Positions 7,394-15,512 of a stretch of DNA of 64,000 bases are shown here, one piece after another. Origin of the DNA: Oceanobacillus piezotolerans (GTDB taxonomy: Bacteria; Bacillota; Bacilli; Bacillales; Amphibacillaceae); assembly GCF_003665065.1 (NCBI RefSeq), contig NZ_RCHR01000008.1:1-64000 (forward strand), read 5' to 3'. The position numbers and the translations under genes are program-made. The notes under the pieces were generated by a model. It was not told where the DNA came from. It did not search any database and was given only the letters and a program-made list of their open reading frames with translations. Each line of letters opens with the position of its first letter. Position 1 is the stretch's first letter.

Positions 7394-7828
7394 ATGAGTG
7401 TAAACTTATCACTTAAAGCATTTGTTGTCTTATTAAAAGCCAACAAAACGTTAGAGGAATTAATTAAAAAGGACATCAGCAGTTATGGAATGCGCACCTC
7501 TGATTTCACTGTACTAGAAGCATTATATCACAAAGGACAGCAAACAATCCGTCAAATATCGGAAGCAGTACTAATTAATACTGGCTCCATTACTTATGTT
7601 ATCGACAAACTAGAGAAGAAAGAGCTGTTAACAAGAACTGCCTGCAAGGACGATAGAAGAGTGGTTTATATTAGTCTAACAGATAAAGGTACAGCATTAA
7701 TGGATGATATTTTCCCTAAACATCAGAAAGTCATTGAGGAAGTATTCGAAGATGTGTCTGACGAAGAAAAGGAAATATTGATCAACTCATTAAAACAGAT
7801 AGGTAAAAAGGCAGAAAAATTAAGGTAA
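7394..7828 (+). CDS. MarR-family regulator (MhqR-like)
   Basis: A 144-aa winged-helix repressor. N-terminal dimerisation helix, then HTH and wing at roughly residues 45-95 (QTIRQISEAVLINTGSITYV, then DKLEKKELLTR and DDRRVVYISLT). The start is the ATG after AAAGGGG at 7381, because the promoter occupies the 5' part of the longer frame. It heads an operon with a flavin reductase and an MhqD-like hydrolase. In B. subtilis the MarR repressor MhqR controls mhqD and other quinone-detoxifying genes, so a role in sensing quinones or electrophiles is a good inference. No Cys appears in the N-terminal region, so a thiol switch there is unlikely. Confidence 0.82.
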   Translation: MSVNLSLKAFVVLLKANKTLEELIKKDISSYGMRTSDFTVLEALYHKGQQTIRQISEAVLINTGSITYVIDKLEKKELLTRTACKDDRRVVYISLTDKGTALMDDIFPKHQKVIEEVFEDVSDEEKEILINSLKQIGKKAEKLR

Positions 7829-7847
7829 CTACAGGAGGAGGAGTAGA

Positions 7848-8450
7848 ATGCTTTCCTTTCATCCAAAGGATTTAACAGAGCGAGAAAATTATAAACTTTT
7901 AATTGGAAGTATCATTCCAAGACCGATCGCTTTCGTTACTAGTAAGTCAAAAGACGGTAAAGTAAATGCAGCCCCGTTTAGCTATTTTAATATTGTTTCT
8001 TCTAACCCACCCATGATTTCCGTTTCTATTCAACGGAAAAACGGAGTGTTGAAGGACACTGCACGCAATATTCAAGAAACAAAAGAATTTGTTGTCCATA
8101 TTGTAGATGAATCAAATGTAGAAGAGATTAATAAAACAGCAGCTTCCCTAGCTCCTTCAGAAAACGAAATAGACTATACTAATTTAACCCAGGTAGATAG
8201 TGAGACAGTTGCAGTTCCAGCAATTAAAGAAGCTAAAGTTCGATTCGAGTGTCGTTTAGAAAAGGCAATAACCCTTGGAGAACCCGCCGGCACTGATCTA
8301 ATTATTGGAAATATCGTTCAATACCACATAGCTGAAAACATTTATGATTCAGGCAGGATAAACAAGGACATTTTAGGTGCTGTTAGCCGCCTTGCCGGCC
8401 ATGATTATGCCAAGATAGGGGACGCATTTACTATTGAAAGACCAAAATAA
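7848..8450 (+). CDS. Flavin reductase-like (DIM6/NTAB) flavoprotein
   Basis: A 200-aa protein of the flavin-reductase-like FMN-binding split-barrel family. IIPRPIAFVTSKSKDGKVNAAPFSYF (residues ~25-50) is the FMN-binding core; NPPMISVSIQRK and KDTARNIQETKEFVVHIV follow in standard order. Such proteins bind FMN and either reduce free flavin or act as small oxidoreductases; the substrate is unknown. The start follows AGGAGGAGG, 19 bp after the MarR gene, so it is co-transcribed. Its place between a MarR regulator and an MhqD-type hydrolase suggests a quinone or electrophile stress role. Confidence 0.82.
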   Translation: MLSFHPKDLTERENYKLLIGSIIPRPIAFVTSKSKDGKVNAAPFSYFNIVSSNPPMISVSIQRKNGVLKDTARNIQETKEFVVHIVDESNVEEINKTAASLAPSENEIDYTNLTQVDSETVAVPAIKEAKVRFECRLEKAITLGEPAGTDLIIGNIVQYHIAENIYDSGRINKDILGAVSRLAGHDYAKIGDAFTIERPK

Positions 8451-8473
8451 CTAAAAATAAGGAGAGAGAAATA

Positions 8474-9067
8474 ATGAAGCATATTTTCCAAAAAGGTTCA
8501 GATTCATCAAAACCAACACTATTACTATTACATGGTACAGGAGGAACAGAGCAAGATTTGCTTCCTTTAGCGGAGATTATAGATCAAGATGCTAACGTAC
8601 TAAGTGTAAGGGGGAATATTCTTGAAAATGGAATGCCCCGCTTCTTTAAACGTTTAGCGGAAGGAGTATTTGATGAAGAGGATTTAATCTTCCGTACGAA
8701 AGAACTAAATGAATTCCTAGATGAGGCCGCTGAAAAGTATGAATTTGACCGCAGCAACATCATTGCTATCGGCTATTCCAACGGTGCAAATATTGCCGCA
8801 AGTCTCCTCTTCCATTACAAAGATGCATTAAAAGGAGCCATCCTTCATCATCCAATGGTTCCTAGAAGAGGCATTGACCTTCCAGATTTATCAGGTAAAA
8901 AAGTATTTATTGCCGCTGGAACCAACGATCCAATTTGCCCGGCAGAAGAATCTGAGGAATTAAACACCTTATTAGAAAATGCAGGAGCTGAAGTAGAATT
9001 ACACTGGGAAAATCGCGGTCATCAATTGACAATGAGTGAAGTGAAGGCTGCTTCTGCTTGGTATTAA
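8474..9067 (+). CDS. mhqD: MhqD-like alpha/beta hydrolase (carboxylesterase)
   Basis: A 197-aa phospholipase/carboxylesterase-family protein. LLLLHGTGGTEQDL (oxyanion strand, ~16-29), ENGMPRFFKRL, the nucleophile elbow GYSNGANIAASLLFH (Ser ~98), AGTNDPICP (Asp ~150) and GHQLT (His ~180) give a full catalytic triad. It matches MhqD of B. subtilis closely in my memory, including the string GANIAASLLFHYKD. MhqD belongs to the quinone-inducible MhqR regulon; its natural substrate is unknown. The C-terminus stops at SAWY, about ten residues short of the B. subtilis protein but past all catalytic residues. Start follows AAGGAGAG. Confidence 0.88.
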   Translation: MKHIFQKGSDSSKPTLLLLHGTGGTEQDLLPLAEIIDQDANVLSVRGNILENGMPRFFKRLAEGVFDEEDLIFRTKELNEFLDEAAEKYEFDRSNIIAIGYSNGANIAASLLFHYKDALKGAILHHPMVPRRGIDLPDLSGKKVFIAAGTNDPICPAEESEELNTLLENAGAEVELHWENRGHQLTMSEVKAASAWY

Positions 9068-9077
9068 AGCTAATAGA

Positions 9078-9110
9078 AGAATCCCGCTGTGTTAGGCGGG
9101 ATTCTTTTTT
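9078..9110 (+). terminator. Terminator of the MarR-mhqD operon
   Basis: AGAATCCCGC (9078-9087) pairs with GCGGGATTCT (9096-9105), followed by TTTTT. Strong intrinsic terminator. Confidence 0.9.
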
Positions 9111-9124
9111 AACAATACTTAGAT

Positions 9125-9163
9125 AAAAATACACACACAATTCTATATATGAATTATGTGTGT
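9125..9163 (-). terminator. Terminator of the LLM oxidoreductase gene
   Basis: On the minus strand ACACACATAATTC pairs with GAATTGTGTGTGT and is followed by ATTTTTATC. It converges with the terminator of mhqD. Confidence 0.65.
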
Positions 9164-9186
9164 ACTGTGTTCAAAAACTCAAAATT

Positions 9187-10272
9187 TTATCCAAGAACCT
9201 TCTTTTGCACTTTTTTCCCGATTTCACGTCTAAGAACTGGTGCTACCTCCGTTGCCAAAAGTTCAATTGATCTGGCCAATTCCTTATATGGCATTCCACC
9301 AATATCCATTTGCATCATAAATCGATTATGTCCATACAGTTCATGTTGAATAAGGACCTTCTCTATTATCTCTTGAGGACTACCGATGAACATAACACTT
9401 TCAGGTCTTGTCATTATTTCAAAAGCATCTCTAGGCATAGATGCATGAATGCCACGAGATCTATTCATGTATTCCATATAGTTAGCGTAGTAAGGATAGA
9501 AAGTGTCCTTCGCTTCTTGCATTGATTTAGCAATAAAGCCGTGCCCTGTCACTCCTACTTGAAGCTGTTCCTGACTTACACCCGCACGTACAGCTCCTTC
9601 GTGATATGCATCAATTAATGGCAGAAATCTTGGATGTGTACCACCAATCATGGCTATTGTCAGTCCTAGTCCGTATCTTCCTGCACGCTCGGCACTTGAA
9701 GGTGTGCCACCAACACCTACCCAGATTGGAAGACTCTCCTGTTCTGGACGAGGTGCAATTTCAGATTGATGCAGAGGAGAACGGAATTTCCCACTCCAAG
9801 TCACACGTTCATTCTTATTTAATTCCAGAAGGAGCTGCAAGTGCTCTTCAAATAATGCATCATAATCATCAAAGCTATACCCAAAGAGAGGGAAAGACTC
9901 TACGAACGCCCCTCTTCCTGCCGTAATTTCTGCTCTTCCATTTGATATCAGATCAAGTGTTGCAAAATCTTCAAACAGTCTTACAGGATCGGTGGTATTT
10001 AAAACAGTTGTTGTGCTTGTTAACTTAATCTGCTTTGTCGATTGGGCAATTGCGGATAGGACCATTTGCGGGCTCGATACTGCATAGTCCAGGCGATGAT
10101 GCTCTCCAATGCCAAAAATATCTAGTCCTGCTTCATCTGCAAGCTTAGCAGCTTCGATAATTTCCTGAATTCTTGTCTTTGCACTGACTGCTTTCTTCGT
10201 AAACGGATCTGCTACAATGTCACCAAGTGTATAAATGCCAATCTCAAATGGTGATGCTTCTAGCTGCTTCAT
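9187..10272 (-). CDS. LLM-class flavin-dependent oxidoreductase
   Basis: A 361-aa luciferase-like TIM-barrel oxidoreductase that would use FMNH2 or F420-like reduced flavin. EIGIYTLGDI near the N-terminus, GIGEHHRLDYAVSSP (~50-65), STTTVLNTTDPVRLFEDFATLDLIS and GRAEITAGRGAF (~105-120) are the standard family blocks. PIWVGVGGTPSSAERAGRYGLGL lies mid-protein. The start is the ATG after GGAGGATTGAAT, six bases inside the open frame. Minus strand, between the mhqD operon and the catE-like gene. The substrate is not predictable; the context favours oxidative detoxification or degradation of organic compounds. Confidence 0.85.
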   Translation of the reverse strand: MKQLEASPFEIGIYTLGDIVADPFTKKAVSAKTRIQEIIEAAKLADEAGLDIFGIGEHHRLDYAVSSPQMVLSAIAQSTKQIKLTSTTTVLNTTDPVRLFEDFATLDLISNGRAEITAGRGAFVESFPLFGYSFDDYDALFEEHLQLLLELNKNERVTWSGKFRSPLHQSEIAPRPEQESLPIWVGVGGTPSSAERAGRYGLGLTIAMIGGTHPRFLPLIDAYHEGAVRAGVSQEQLQVGVTGHGFIAKSMQEAKDTFYPYYANYMEYMNRSRGIHASMPRDAFEIMTRPESVMFIGSPQEIIEKVLIQHELYGHNRFMMQMDIGGMPYKELARSIELLATEVAPVLRREIGKKVQKKVLG

Positions 10273-10294
10273 ATTCAATCCTCCAAATCAAAGC

Positions 10295-10316
10295 GGGAAG
10301 GAATTCACCTTCCCAC
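10295..10316 (-). terminator. Weak hairpin after the catE-like gene
   Basis: GGGAAGG and CCTTCCC form a 7-bp stem with a 6-nt loop (10295-10314). The minus strand continues GCTTTG, a poor U-tract, so this may only partly separate the catE-like and LLM genes. Confidence 0.35.
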
Positions 10317-10355
10317 TTAATCCTATATTACTTTATGCATGCATTTTTCTGTTCG

Positions 10356-11219
10356 TTATGCAGAAATGCTAAGTACAATCTTGTTTCCAGATGGATCCTC
10401 AACTACAAAATCATTCATGTACTCTGTTACAGTTGCACCGATTCCTTCTAATTTCCTCATTTGTTCAGCTCTTGCTGCTTCATCAGGGAAGATAAGTGTA
10501 AACCAATTCATACCCACACTATTTTCTGCTGGTTTTGGTGCCCCAACGCCATTCCATACATTTAATCCAATATGGTGATGATAACCATTTGTAGAAGTAA
10601 ATAATGCACCAGGAAATCTTGTAACAACATCAAATCCTAGTCCGTTAACATAGAAATTCTCGGTTTTCTCAAGATCCGCAACATGTAAGTGAATATGTCC
10701 CATCAAGGTATTCTCAGGCATACCCTTCCAAGGTTCATCTGTTTCTGCAAGCAGGCCATCTCCATCTAATGCAACGGTAGCCATAGATACTTGGTCACCA
10801 GTCCACTCCCACTCGGAAGAATGTCGGTCACGAGCAATCTCGATTCCATTACCATCTGGATCATCAAAGTACAACGCTTCACTTACATAGTGGTCAGAAG
10901 CACCTAAACGCATTTGTCCATTCGTTGCTTGAATCAGGTGTTTTAGGAAGGCTGCAAGGTCTGCACGACTCGGCAGTAAAATTGCCATGTGATATAAGCC
11001 TGTAGTTCTACCTTGTTTTGATGTAACATTATCAGGCTGTTCCAAGGTTATTAACGGGGTTTTCCCATCTGCAGTTAATACCGCTTTGCGATTCGATTCT
11101 TCCAACACCTTAAATCCCATAAAATCTCGATAAAAAGCTAAAGACCTTTCTAAGTTCGTTACATTTAAATTTACTTGTCCTACATATATACTCGGCTTTT
11201 CAAAAAATTTCTTTTCCAC
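10356..11219 (-). CDS. catE: CatE-like catechol-2,3-dioxygenase (VOC family)
   Basis: A 287-aa protein with two vicinal-oxygen-chelate modules. Module 1 (8-125) contains VGQVNLNVTNLERSLAFYRDFMGF, GLYHMAILLPSR and YFDDPDGNGIEI. Module 2 (165-285) contains MGHIHLHVADLEKTENFYVNGLGF, HHHIGLNVW and VVEDPSGNKIVL. His ~172 and His ~217-219 with Glu ~267 can bind Fe(II). The B. subtilis homologue CatE opens catechol rings and protects against quinones. GTG start after GAGGA. The promoter carries a TTAC-N5-GTAA site at its start point, which matches the CatR box I recall. Confidence 0.85.
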   Translation of the reverse strand: MEKKFFEKPSIYVGQVNLNVTNLERSLAFYRDFMGFKVLEESNRKAVLTADGKTPLITLEQPDNVTSKQGRTTGLYHMAILLPSRADLAAFLKHLIQATNGQMRLGASDHYVSEALYFDDPDGNGIEIARDRHSSEWEWTGDQVSMATVALDGDGLLAETDEPWKGMPENTLMGHIHLHVADLEKTENFYVNGLGFDVVTRFPGALFTSTNGYHHHIGLNVWNGVGAPKPAENSVGMNWFTLIFPDEAARAEQMRKLEGIGATVTEYMNDFVVEDPSGNKIVLSISA

Positions 11220-11298
11220 TATAGTATCCTCTTTTCTCTTTATTATTTATCCATTTGAATTTCAATTCCATTATGTTCATAATTACTATTTTCTACTT

Positions 11299-11315
11299 AG
11301 TTACTTTATGTAACT
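11299..11315. promoter_or_regulatory. CatR/YodB-type operator of catE
   Basis: AGTTACTTTATGTAACT: perfect inverted repeat with core TTAC-N5-GTAA (11301-11313). The B. subtilis CatR consensus, as I recall it, is TTAC-N5-GTAA, with one site at the catDE transcription start. Here the site also sits directly downstream of the -10 box, at the expected start point. Confidence 0.7.
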
Positions 11316-11316
11316 T

Positions 11317-11345
11317 AGTATACTATCACGAATACTTATTGTCAA
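11317..11345 (-). promoter_or_regulatory. Promoter of catE
   Basis: On the minus strand: TTGACA (11345-11340), 17-bp spacer, TATACT (11322-11317). Near-consensus sigma-A promoter, so tight repression at the adjacent operator would be needed. Confidence 0.8.
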
Positions 11346-11418
11346 TTCTTTATCAACCAAGAAATAGTCCTTCTCATTTTAAGCTAAATATACTATACTA
11401 TTCTTTGGCCTTTTTTAA

Positions 11419-11461
11419 GAGCCCGTGGTTCGGGACCATCCCACGAAAAAAAACTAAGGAG
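11419..11461 (+). promoter_or_regulatory. preQ1-I riboswitch upstream of queT
   Basis: A compact aptamer: CGTGGTTCGGGACCATCCCACG, then an A-rich tail and ACTAAGGAG. The P1 stem CGTGG/CCACG, the C-containing loop and the A-rich tail that folds back to end in CTAAGGAG are the preQ1-I class pattern. The tail includes the queT ribosome binding site, so preQ1 binding should hide it and lower translation of the transporter. A promoter TTCTCA-17-TATACT (11371-11399) precedes it. Confidence 0.88.
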
Positions 11462-11469
11462 AGATGAAA

Positions 11470-11955
11470 ATGAAAAACAGATCACTGGTAGCGAATGCCA
11501 TGTTAGCAGCACTATATGTTGCGGTTTCTGGTTTAATCGCACCGTTTGGATTTACAAATGTTCAGTTCCGTGTATCGGAAATCTTTAACCACCTTGTTGT
11601 ATTCAACAAAAAATTCTTTTTTGGTATTATTACAGGGGTGTTTATAGCCAATTTATTATTCTCCCCGATGCGCTTGTATGATATTATCTTTGGGACGTTT
11701 CATTCAGCAGTTTCATTAGGTCTAGTTATCCTGCTTGGCAGATATATTAAAAATGTAATGGTCCTTTTAGTAGCCAATACCTTTATTTTCTCATTTAATA
11801 TGTTTATCATTGCTTTCGAACTTTATGTAGCGCTTGACTTGCCATTTATGTTCTCTTGGTACACTGCCGCTATAGGAGAGGTCGTAGTACTCGCAATAGG
11901 GATACCAATAATATTAGCTCTGAATAAACAAGTTCATTTTGATAAACTCTTATAG
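11470..11955 (+). CDS. queT: QueT family queuosine-precursor transporter
   Basis: A 161-aa membrane protein with about five hydrophobic segments. The stretch LVANAMLAALYVAVSGLIAP and FTNVQFRVSEIFNHLVVFN (near residues 30-50) are typical of QueT/COG4708, the predicted S component of an ECF-type transporter for preQ1 or preQ0. The ATG at 11470 is preferred over the one 6 bp upstream, because AAGGAG lies 8 nt before it but only 2 nt before the other. The preQ1-I riboswitch directly upstream supports the substrate. Followed by a strong terminator. Confidence 0.9.
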   Translation: MKNRSLVANAMLAALYVAVSGLIAPFGFTNVQFRVSEIFNHLVVFNKKFFFGIITGVFIANLLFSPMRLYDIIFGTFHSAVSLGLVILLGRYIKNVMVLLVANTFIFSFNMFIIAFELYVALDLPFMFSWYTAAIGEVVVLAIGIPIILALNKQVHFDKLL

Positions 11956-11968
11956 GGCAGAAAAAAAG

Positions 11969-12014
11969 AAACTTCACGAATTGCTTTTAGCAAATTGTGA
12001 AGTTTTTCTTTTTT
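11969..12014 (+). terminator. Terminator of queT
   Basis: AAACTTCAC...GTGAAGTTT (11969-12005) with inner pairing AATTGC/GCAAATT, followed by TTCTTTTTT. Confidence 0.88.
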
Positions 12015-12050
12015 AAAAAGGGGTTATAGTAGGACTAAGGAGAGATGCAA

Positions 12051-12806
12051 ATGATAATAAAAGAAAGAGATAGTGAGGAATTTGTGTTTATCGAACAGCA
12101 TCATCACGCATATGTATCTTATGAACTTATAAAAAATCTAAAAGATTCATTTGTAAAAGATGAGACATACAAAGCATCCCTGTTAGAAGCTGTTCGTTTA
12201 CACGATTGTGGATGGAGATACGTAGATAAACAGCCCTTTTGGAATATCGAAGAGAATAAGCCTTATGATTTTACTGATTTCCCTCTGTCAGCTAAAGTGA
12301 TGGTTTACGAGATGGGCATCAATGAGGTAGAGCAGAAGGATTTATATGCGGCACTGCTCTGCAGTGTACATTACACCAAATTTATAATGAGCGATTCTGA
12401 AGTAGATGCTAAAATCTTTGTAGAGAAAGAAAAATTACGGCAAGAAAAAATAATGCATCAATTGGGCAGGATAAACAAACATTTGTTTGAATACCACTAT
12501 GCCCTTCTTCAATTCGCTGACAGCCTTTCGTTGTATTTCTGTTTAAACGATCCTGGCGTTTCGCAGGATGAGGTTCACTTCTTTTTTAGAGAAGGAATAC
12601 ACTTACCATTTGCCAATACAGAGGATAAACTTATGCCATTATGGGATGATAAAGGAACAGTTCACCTGGACCCCTTCCCTTTTCAATCTTCAATAAATAT
12701 CGAGCTTCAGCAAAAACGAATACACATGGAAGACATAAAAAGACACGGACTTATTCCTTGTTACGAGGCTAATGCTTTTGAGACTGTCTATATTACTATA
12801 AAATAA
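12051..12806 (+). CDS. DUF3891 family protein
   Basis: A 251-aa soluble protein. EQHHHAYVSYELIKNL near the N-terminus, LLEAVRLHDCGW with an HD pair (~50), SVHYTKF and FADSLSLYFCLNDPG (~160) give a histidine/aspartate arrangement like HD-type metal hydrolases. This matches DUF3891, of unknown function. The ATG at 12051 has AAGGAG 8 nt upstream; the earlier ATG is only 2 nt from it. The ribosome-site sequence CTAAGGAGAGATGNAAATGA is almost identical to that of queT. It is separated from queT by a terminator, so it has its own promoter (a TATAGT box lies near 12026). Confidence 0.75.
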   Translation: MIIKERDSEEFVFIEQHHHAYVSYELIKNLKDSFVKDETYKASLLEAVRLHDCGWRYVDKQPFWNIEENKPYDFTDFPLSAKVMVYEMGINEVEQKDLYAALLCSVHYTKFIMSDSEVDAKIFVEKEKLRQEKIMHQLGRINKHLFEYHYALLQFADSLSLYFCLNDPGVSQDEVHFFFREGIHLPFANTEDKLMPLWDDKGTVHLDPFPFQSSINIELQQKRIHMEDIKRHGLIPCYEANAFETVYITIK

Positions 12807-12884
12807 TCGGTATTCATCTTAGTCTTTAGACGAACGGCTTATTTGCAATTATAAAGTTATGAGTGTTTATACTTTCATTTATCT

Positions 12885-12927
12885 TAAAAAAGCACCCCAA
12901 GTTAGGCTTCAACTCTAACTTGGGGTG
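12885..12927 (-). terminator. Terminator of the MscS-family gene
   Basis: A 13-bp stem CACCCCAAGTTAG/CTAACTTGGGGTG; on the minus strand it is followed by CTTTTTTAAG. No matching U-tract on the plus strand, so it mainly serves the minus-strand gene. Confidence 0.85.
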
Positions 12928-12961
12928 TAATACTTAAGCTCAATCTGTACCCATTCACTTT

Positions 12962-14065
12962 TTAATTTTCATCTCTCATACGCAGCGAGTTTTCTCTTTC
13001 TCCTTCACTTTCTACATATAATCGCCTTGTTGGATATGCGAATTGTATGCCCTCTTCACGAATAATCTCAAGAATACGATAGTTAATCTCTTCTTTAATC
13101 ACGATATATTCATCATAATCGGTTGACTTTGTGAAGAAGTTGATGAGGATATCCAGACTGCTAACATTAAACGCATCAAACTTTACATTAATCGCTTCCT
13201 GATCTATACCAGAATGGCCTCTAAGCAAGGCTTCTATACTTTGAATAGCGGTTTGTATTTTTTCCTTCGGTGTTTCATATGCTAATGCAAGATTAAAGTT
13301 AATTTGCCTTTTGCCCATCTTACTCCAGTTTGTAATATTTTCACCTGCTAGCGTAGCATTTGGAACTGTAACAAGCGCTTGCTGAAAGGTTCTTATTTTC
13401 GTACTTCGAAAAGTAATATCTTCCACCGTACCTTCCACACTAGGTGTCATAATCCAGTCCCCTATAGTGAATGGCTTTTCGGAAATAATGATAATCCCAC
13501 CAAACAAGTTTCCAATAGTATCCTTTGCGGCTAGGGAGATGGCCAACCCACCCAATCCTAAACCTGCAATAAATCCTTGGATATTATACCCAAACTCTTG
13601 CAGGACGATTGTTAGAGCAATCGCGAAAATAATAAATTGAAGTGTTTTTGATAACAGCGGAATTAGGATTTCATCTATATTTAGATCTGTCCTCTCATTA
13701 ATCTTTCTAAATAAGGAAGACGATGAGGAAGAAAGCCTTAGTAACCCCCAAGTAACAAGTATGATAAATGATACCTTTAGTATCTTACTAAATTCTAAAT
13801 AGGAGATATTGTACCCTAGACTAAGTCCATAATAGGTAATTGCAACGTGAAAACCAATAACAATAAAGAAAAACTGCATCGGTTTTTCAAATGCATATAG
13901 AATATTGGATAGCACGTTAATTCTTGTTTTTTTAATTACCCTTACAAATAAAACAAAAACATATTTCGTAAACAGCTTTCGAAATAGCAAAAATAAGAAA
14001 AAGATACCGAAAGCAATACCTAGTTCAGTCCAATGCTCTATGGATAGAAAGTATTCCCATGTCAT
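12962..14065 (-). CDS. MscS-family mechanosensitive channel
   Basis: A 367-aa membrane protein with about five N-terminal hydrophobic helices. The conserved pore helix and beta domain follow: GFIAGLGLGGLAISLAAKDTIGNLFGG (~165-190), then KPFTIGDWI...EGTVEDITFRSTKIRTF (~195-230) and TVPNATLAGENITNWS. The Gly/Ala-rich TM helix followed by KDTIGNLFGG is diagnostic. Such channels open under hypo-osmotic shock and release solutes. It differs from the shorter MscS at 59713, so the strain has at least two. An AAACAAATGTTTGTTT palindrome lies ~120 bp upstream. Confidence 0.88.
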   Translation of the reverse strand: MTWEYFLSIEHWTELGIAFGIFFLFLLFRKLFTKYVFVLFVRVIKKTRINVLSNILYAFEKPMQFFFIVIGFHVAITYYGLSLGYNISYLEFSKILKVSFIILVTWGLLRLSSSSSSLFRKINERTDLNIDEILIPLLSKTLQFIIFAIALTIVLQEFGYNIQGFIAGLGLGGLAISLAAKDTIGNLFGGIIIISEKPFTIGDWIMTPSVEGTVEDITFRSTKIRTFQQALVTVPNATLAGENITNWSKMGKRQINFNLALAYETPKEKIQTAIQSIEALLRGHSGIDQEAINVKFDAFNVSSLDILINFFTKSTDYDEYIVIKEEINYRILEIIREEGIQFAYPTRRLYVESEGERENSLRMRDEN

Positions 14066-14182
14066 TTCTATTCTGGCCTCCGTACTAAATATCTAATTGT
14101 CATCTAGTTGCAGTAGTCTATAGTTTACCAAAGGGAAATGAATCCTTCCAATGTGAAAGATATACTTTGAGATATTTTATTA

Positions 14183-14198
14183 AAACAAATGTTTGTTT
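14183..14198. promoter_or_regulatory. Palindrome AAACAAATGTTTGTTT (upstream of MscS gene)
   Basis: Perfect AAACAAA/TTTGTTT arms around TG. One of a set with exact copies AAACAAACGTTTGTTT at 38265 and 53688, all intergenic. Probably a binding site of an unidentified regulator. Confidence 0.45.
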
Positions 14199-14243
14199 GA
14201 CTTTAGCAAACGGTACCTGTAGTTACATTGGTTTCAAATTGAT

Positions 14244-15371
14244 TTATCTGGTTATTTTTGCTGCTCTTTCTTTAAAATTCACATCTCGATAATAAGCGTT
14301 CTTCACCAAGATATTTGGCCCAAGGCACTTCACTGCTGGACAATGGCAATTTAACGCTTTGGCTGTTTTTGATTGCATCCATCGTTCATAGGCCTCTGGT
14401 AAAGTAGTAGTTTGAATATTACCTAATGATGGCTCTTCATCACCAAAGTCAGTCACTATCACATCACCACTAAAAATATTTACATTTAATCGAGAACGGC
14501 CATCCGGATCATTTCTAAGTGAAACATTTTTTTCCTTATAAAGCCGTTTCAGTAACTTACGATCCTCTTCATTGGAACTGCAAGCGTAGAATGGCAGCGT
14601 TCCGAATAACATCCATACCTCTTTGCTTCGGTGATCAAGCAGTCGATGTATGGCTATACGCATCTCGTCTAAACTTAGAATCTCCAGGTTGCTTGCAAAA
14701 TCGACTGGATACATTGGATGAATTTCATGACGTGTACAACCCATTTCTAATACATGATCATGGATATGCTCTAGGTATGGAAATGTCCTTTTGTTAAGCA
14801 TCGTTTCAGCTGATACCATAACCCCTGCTTCCGAGAGGCGTTGCGCATTTTCTACCATTTGATAAAAATAGTTTTTACGATTTTCTAAAGTAGGCTTGCG
14901 TTCCATTAATGCGAAACCAGTTTCCGCAAATTCCTCGGAAGTCCCCCAGTTATGAGAAATATGCAGTACATCCAAATAAGGGATGATTTCCTCATATCGA
15001 GAATATGGTAAGGTAAGGTTGGAATTTATTTGTGTGCGAACTCCTCTTTCCTTTGCATATTGCAATAGTGGTACAACATAGTTTCTAACTGATTTTTTAT
15101 TCATCATGGGCTCGCCACCCGTAATACTTAACGTGCGGAGCTTCGGTATTTCATCAAGTCTTTGAATGATCAATTTCATTGGCAGTGCTTCATCATCCCT
15201 AGCCTGTAATGTATATCCCACTGCACAATGTGCGCAACGCATATTACACATCGTTGTCGTTGTAAATTCAATATTCGAAAGTGTCATTTCCCCGTATTCT
15301 TCTACATCTAAATACGCCTCCCACGGATCATTGGATGGCGTCATTTTTTGGGCAATCCCCAAGGTATTCAT
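14244..15371 (-). CDS. yfkAB: Radical SAM/CxCxxxxC motif protein YfkAB
   Basis: A 375-aa radical SAM protein. The [4Fe-4S] motif CNMRCAHC (Cys 42, 46, 49) is followed by SITGGEPMMN (~83-92), the SAM-binding GGE. The C-terminus contains CHCPAVKC, the CxCxxxxC motif that defines the YfkAB family. B. subtilis carries the same fusion; its substrate is unknown. Start follows AGAGGAA. Monocistronic, with the catalase gene divergent from it. Confidence 0.9.
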   Translation of the reverse strand: MNTLGIAQKMTPSNDPWEAYLDVEEYGEMTLSNIEFTTTTMCNMRCAHCAVGYTLQARDDEALPMKLIIQRLDEIPKLRTLSITGGEPMMNKKSVRNYVVPLLQYAKERGVRTQINSNLTLPYSRYEEIIPYLDVLHISHNWGTSEEFAETGFALMERKPTLENRKNYFYQMVENAQRLSEAGVMVSAETMLNKRTFPYLEHIHDHVLEMGCTRHEIHPMYPVDFASNLEILSLDEMRIAIHRLLDHRSKEVWMLFGTLPFYACSSNEEDRKLLKRLYKEKNVSLRNDPDGRSRLNVNIFSGDVIVTDFGDEEPSLGNIQTTTLPEAYERWMQSKTAKALNCHCPAVKCLGPNILVKNAYYRDVNFKERAAKITR

Positions 15372-15512
15372 TAAGATCTTCCTCTCTATTTGTTCTTCCT
15401 TATTTTACCATCCCTACTTTCCTATGCATATTTTTATTCCATTATGAATGAGAGAACATAATTAGGAGAGTATATGTAATGATGTAAAATACGCATGAAA
15501 AGGGGATAATCG

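Noticed and set aside
9061..9067. Truncation of mhqD as a pseudogene
   Set aside because: The protein ends about ten residues early, but the catalytic Ser, Asp and His and a normal terminator are all present.
12020..12051. Second preQ1 riboswitch before the DUF3891 gene
   Set aside because: Only the ribosome-site part matches; the GGTTC loop and stem are missing.
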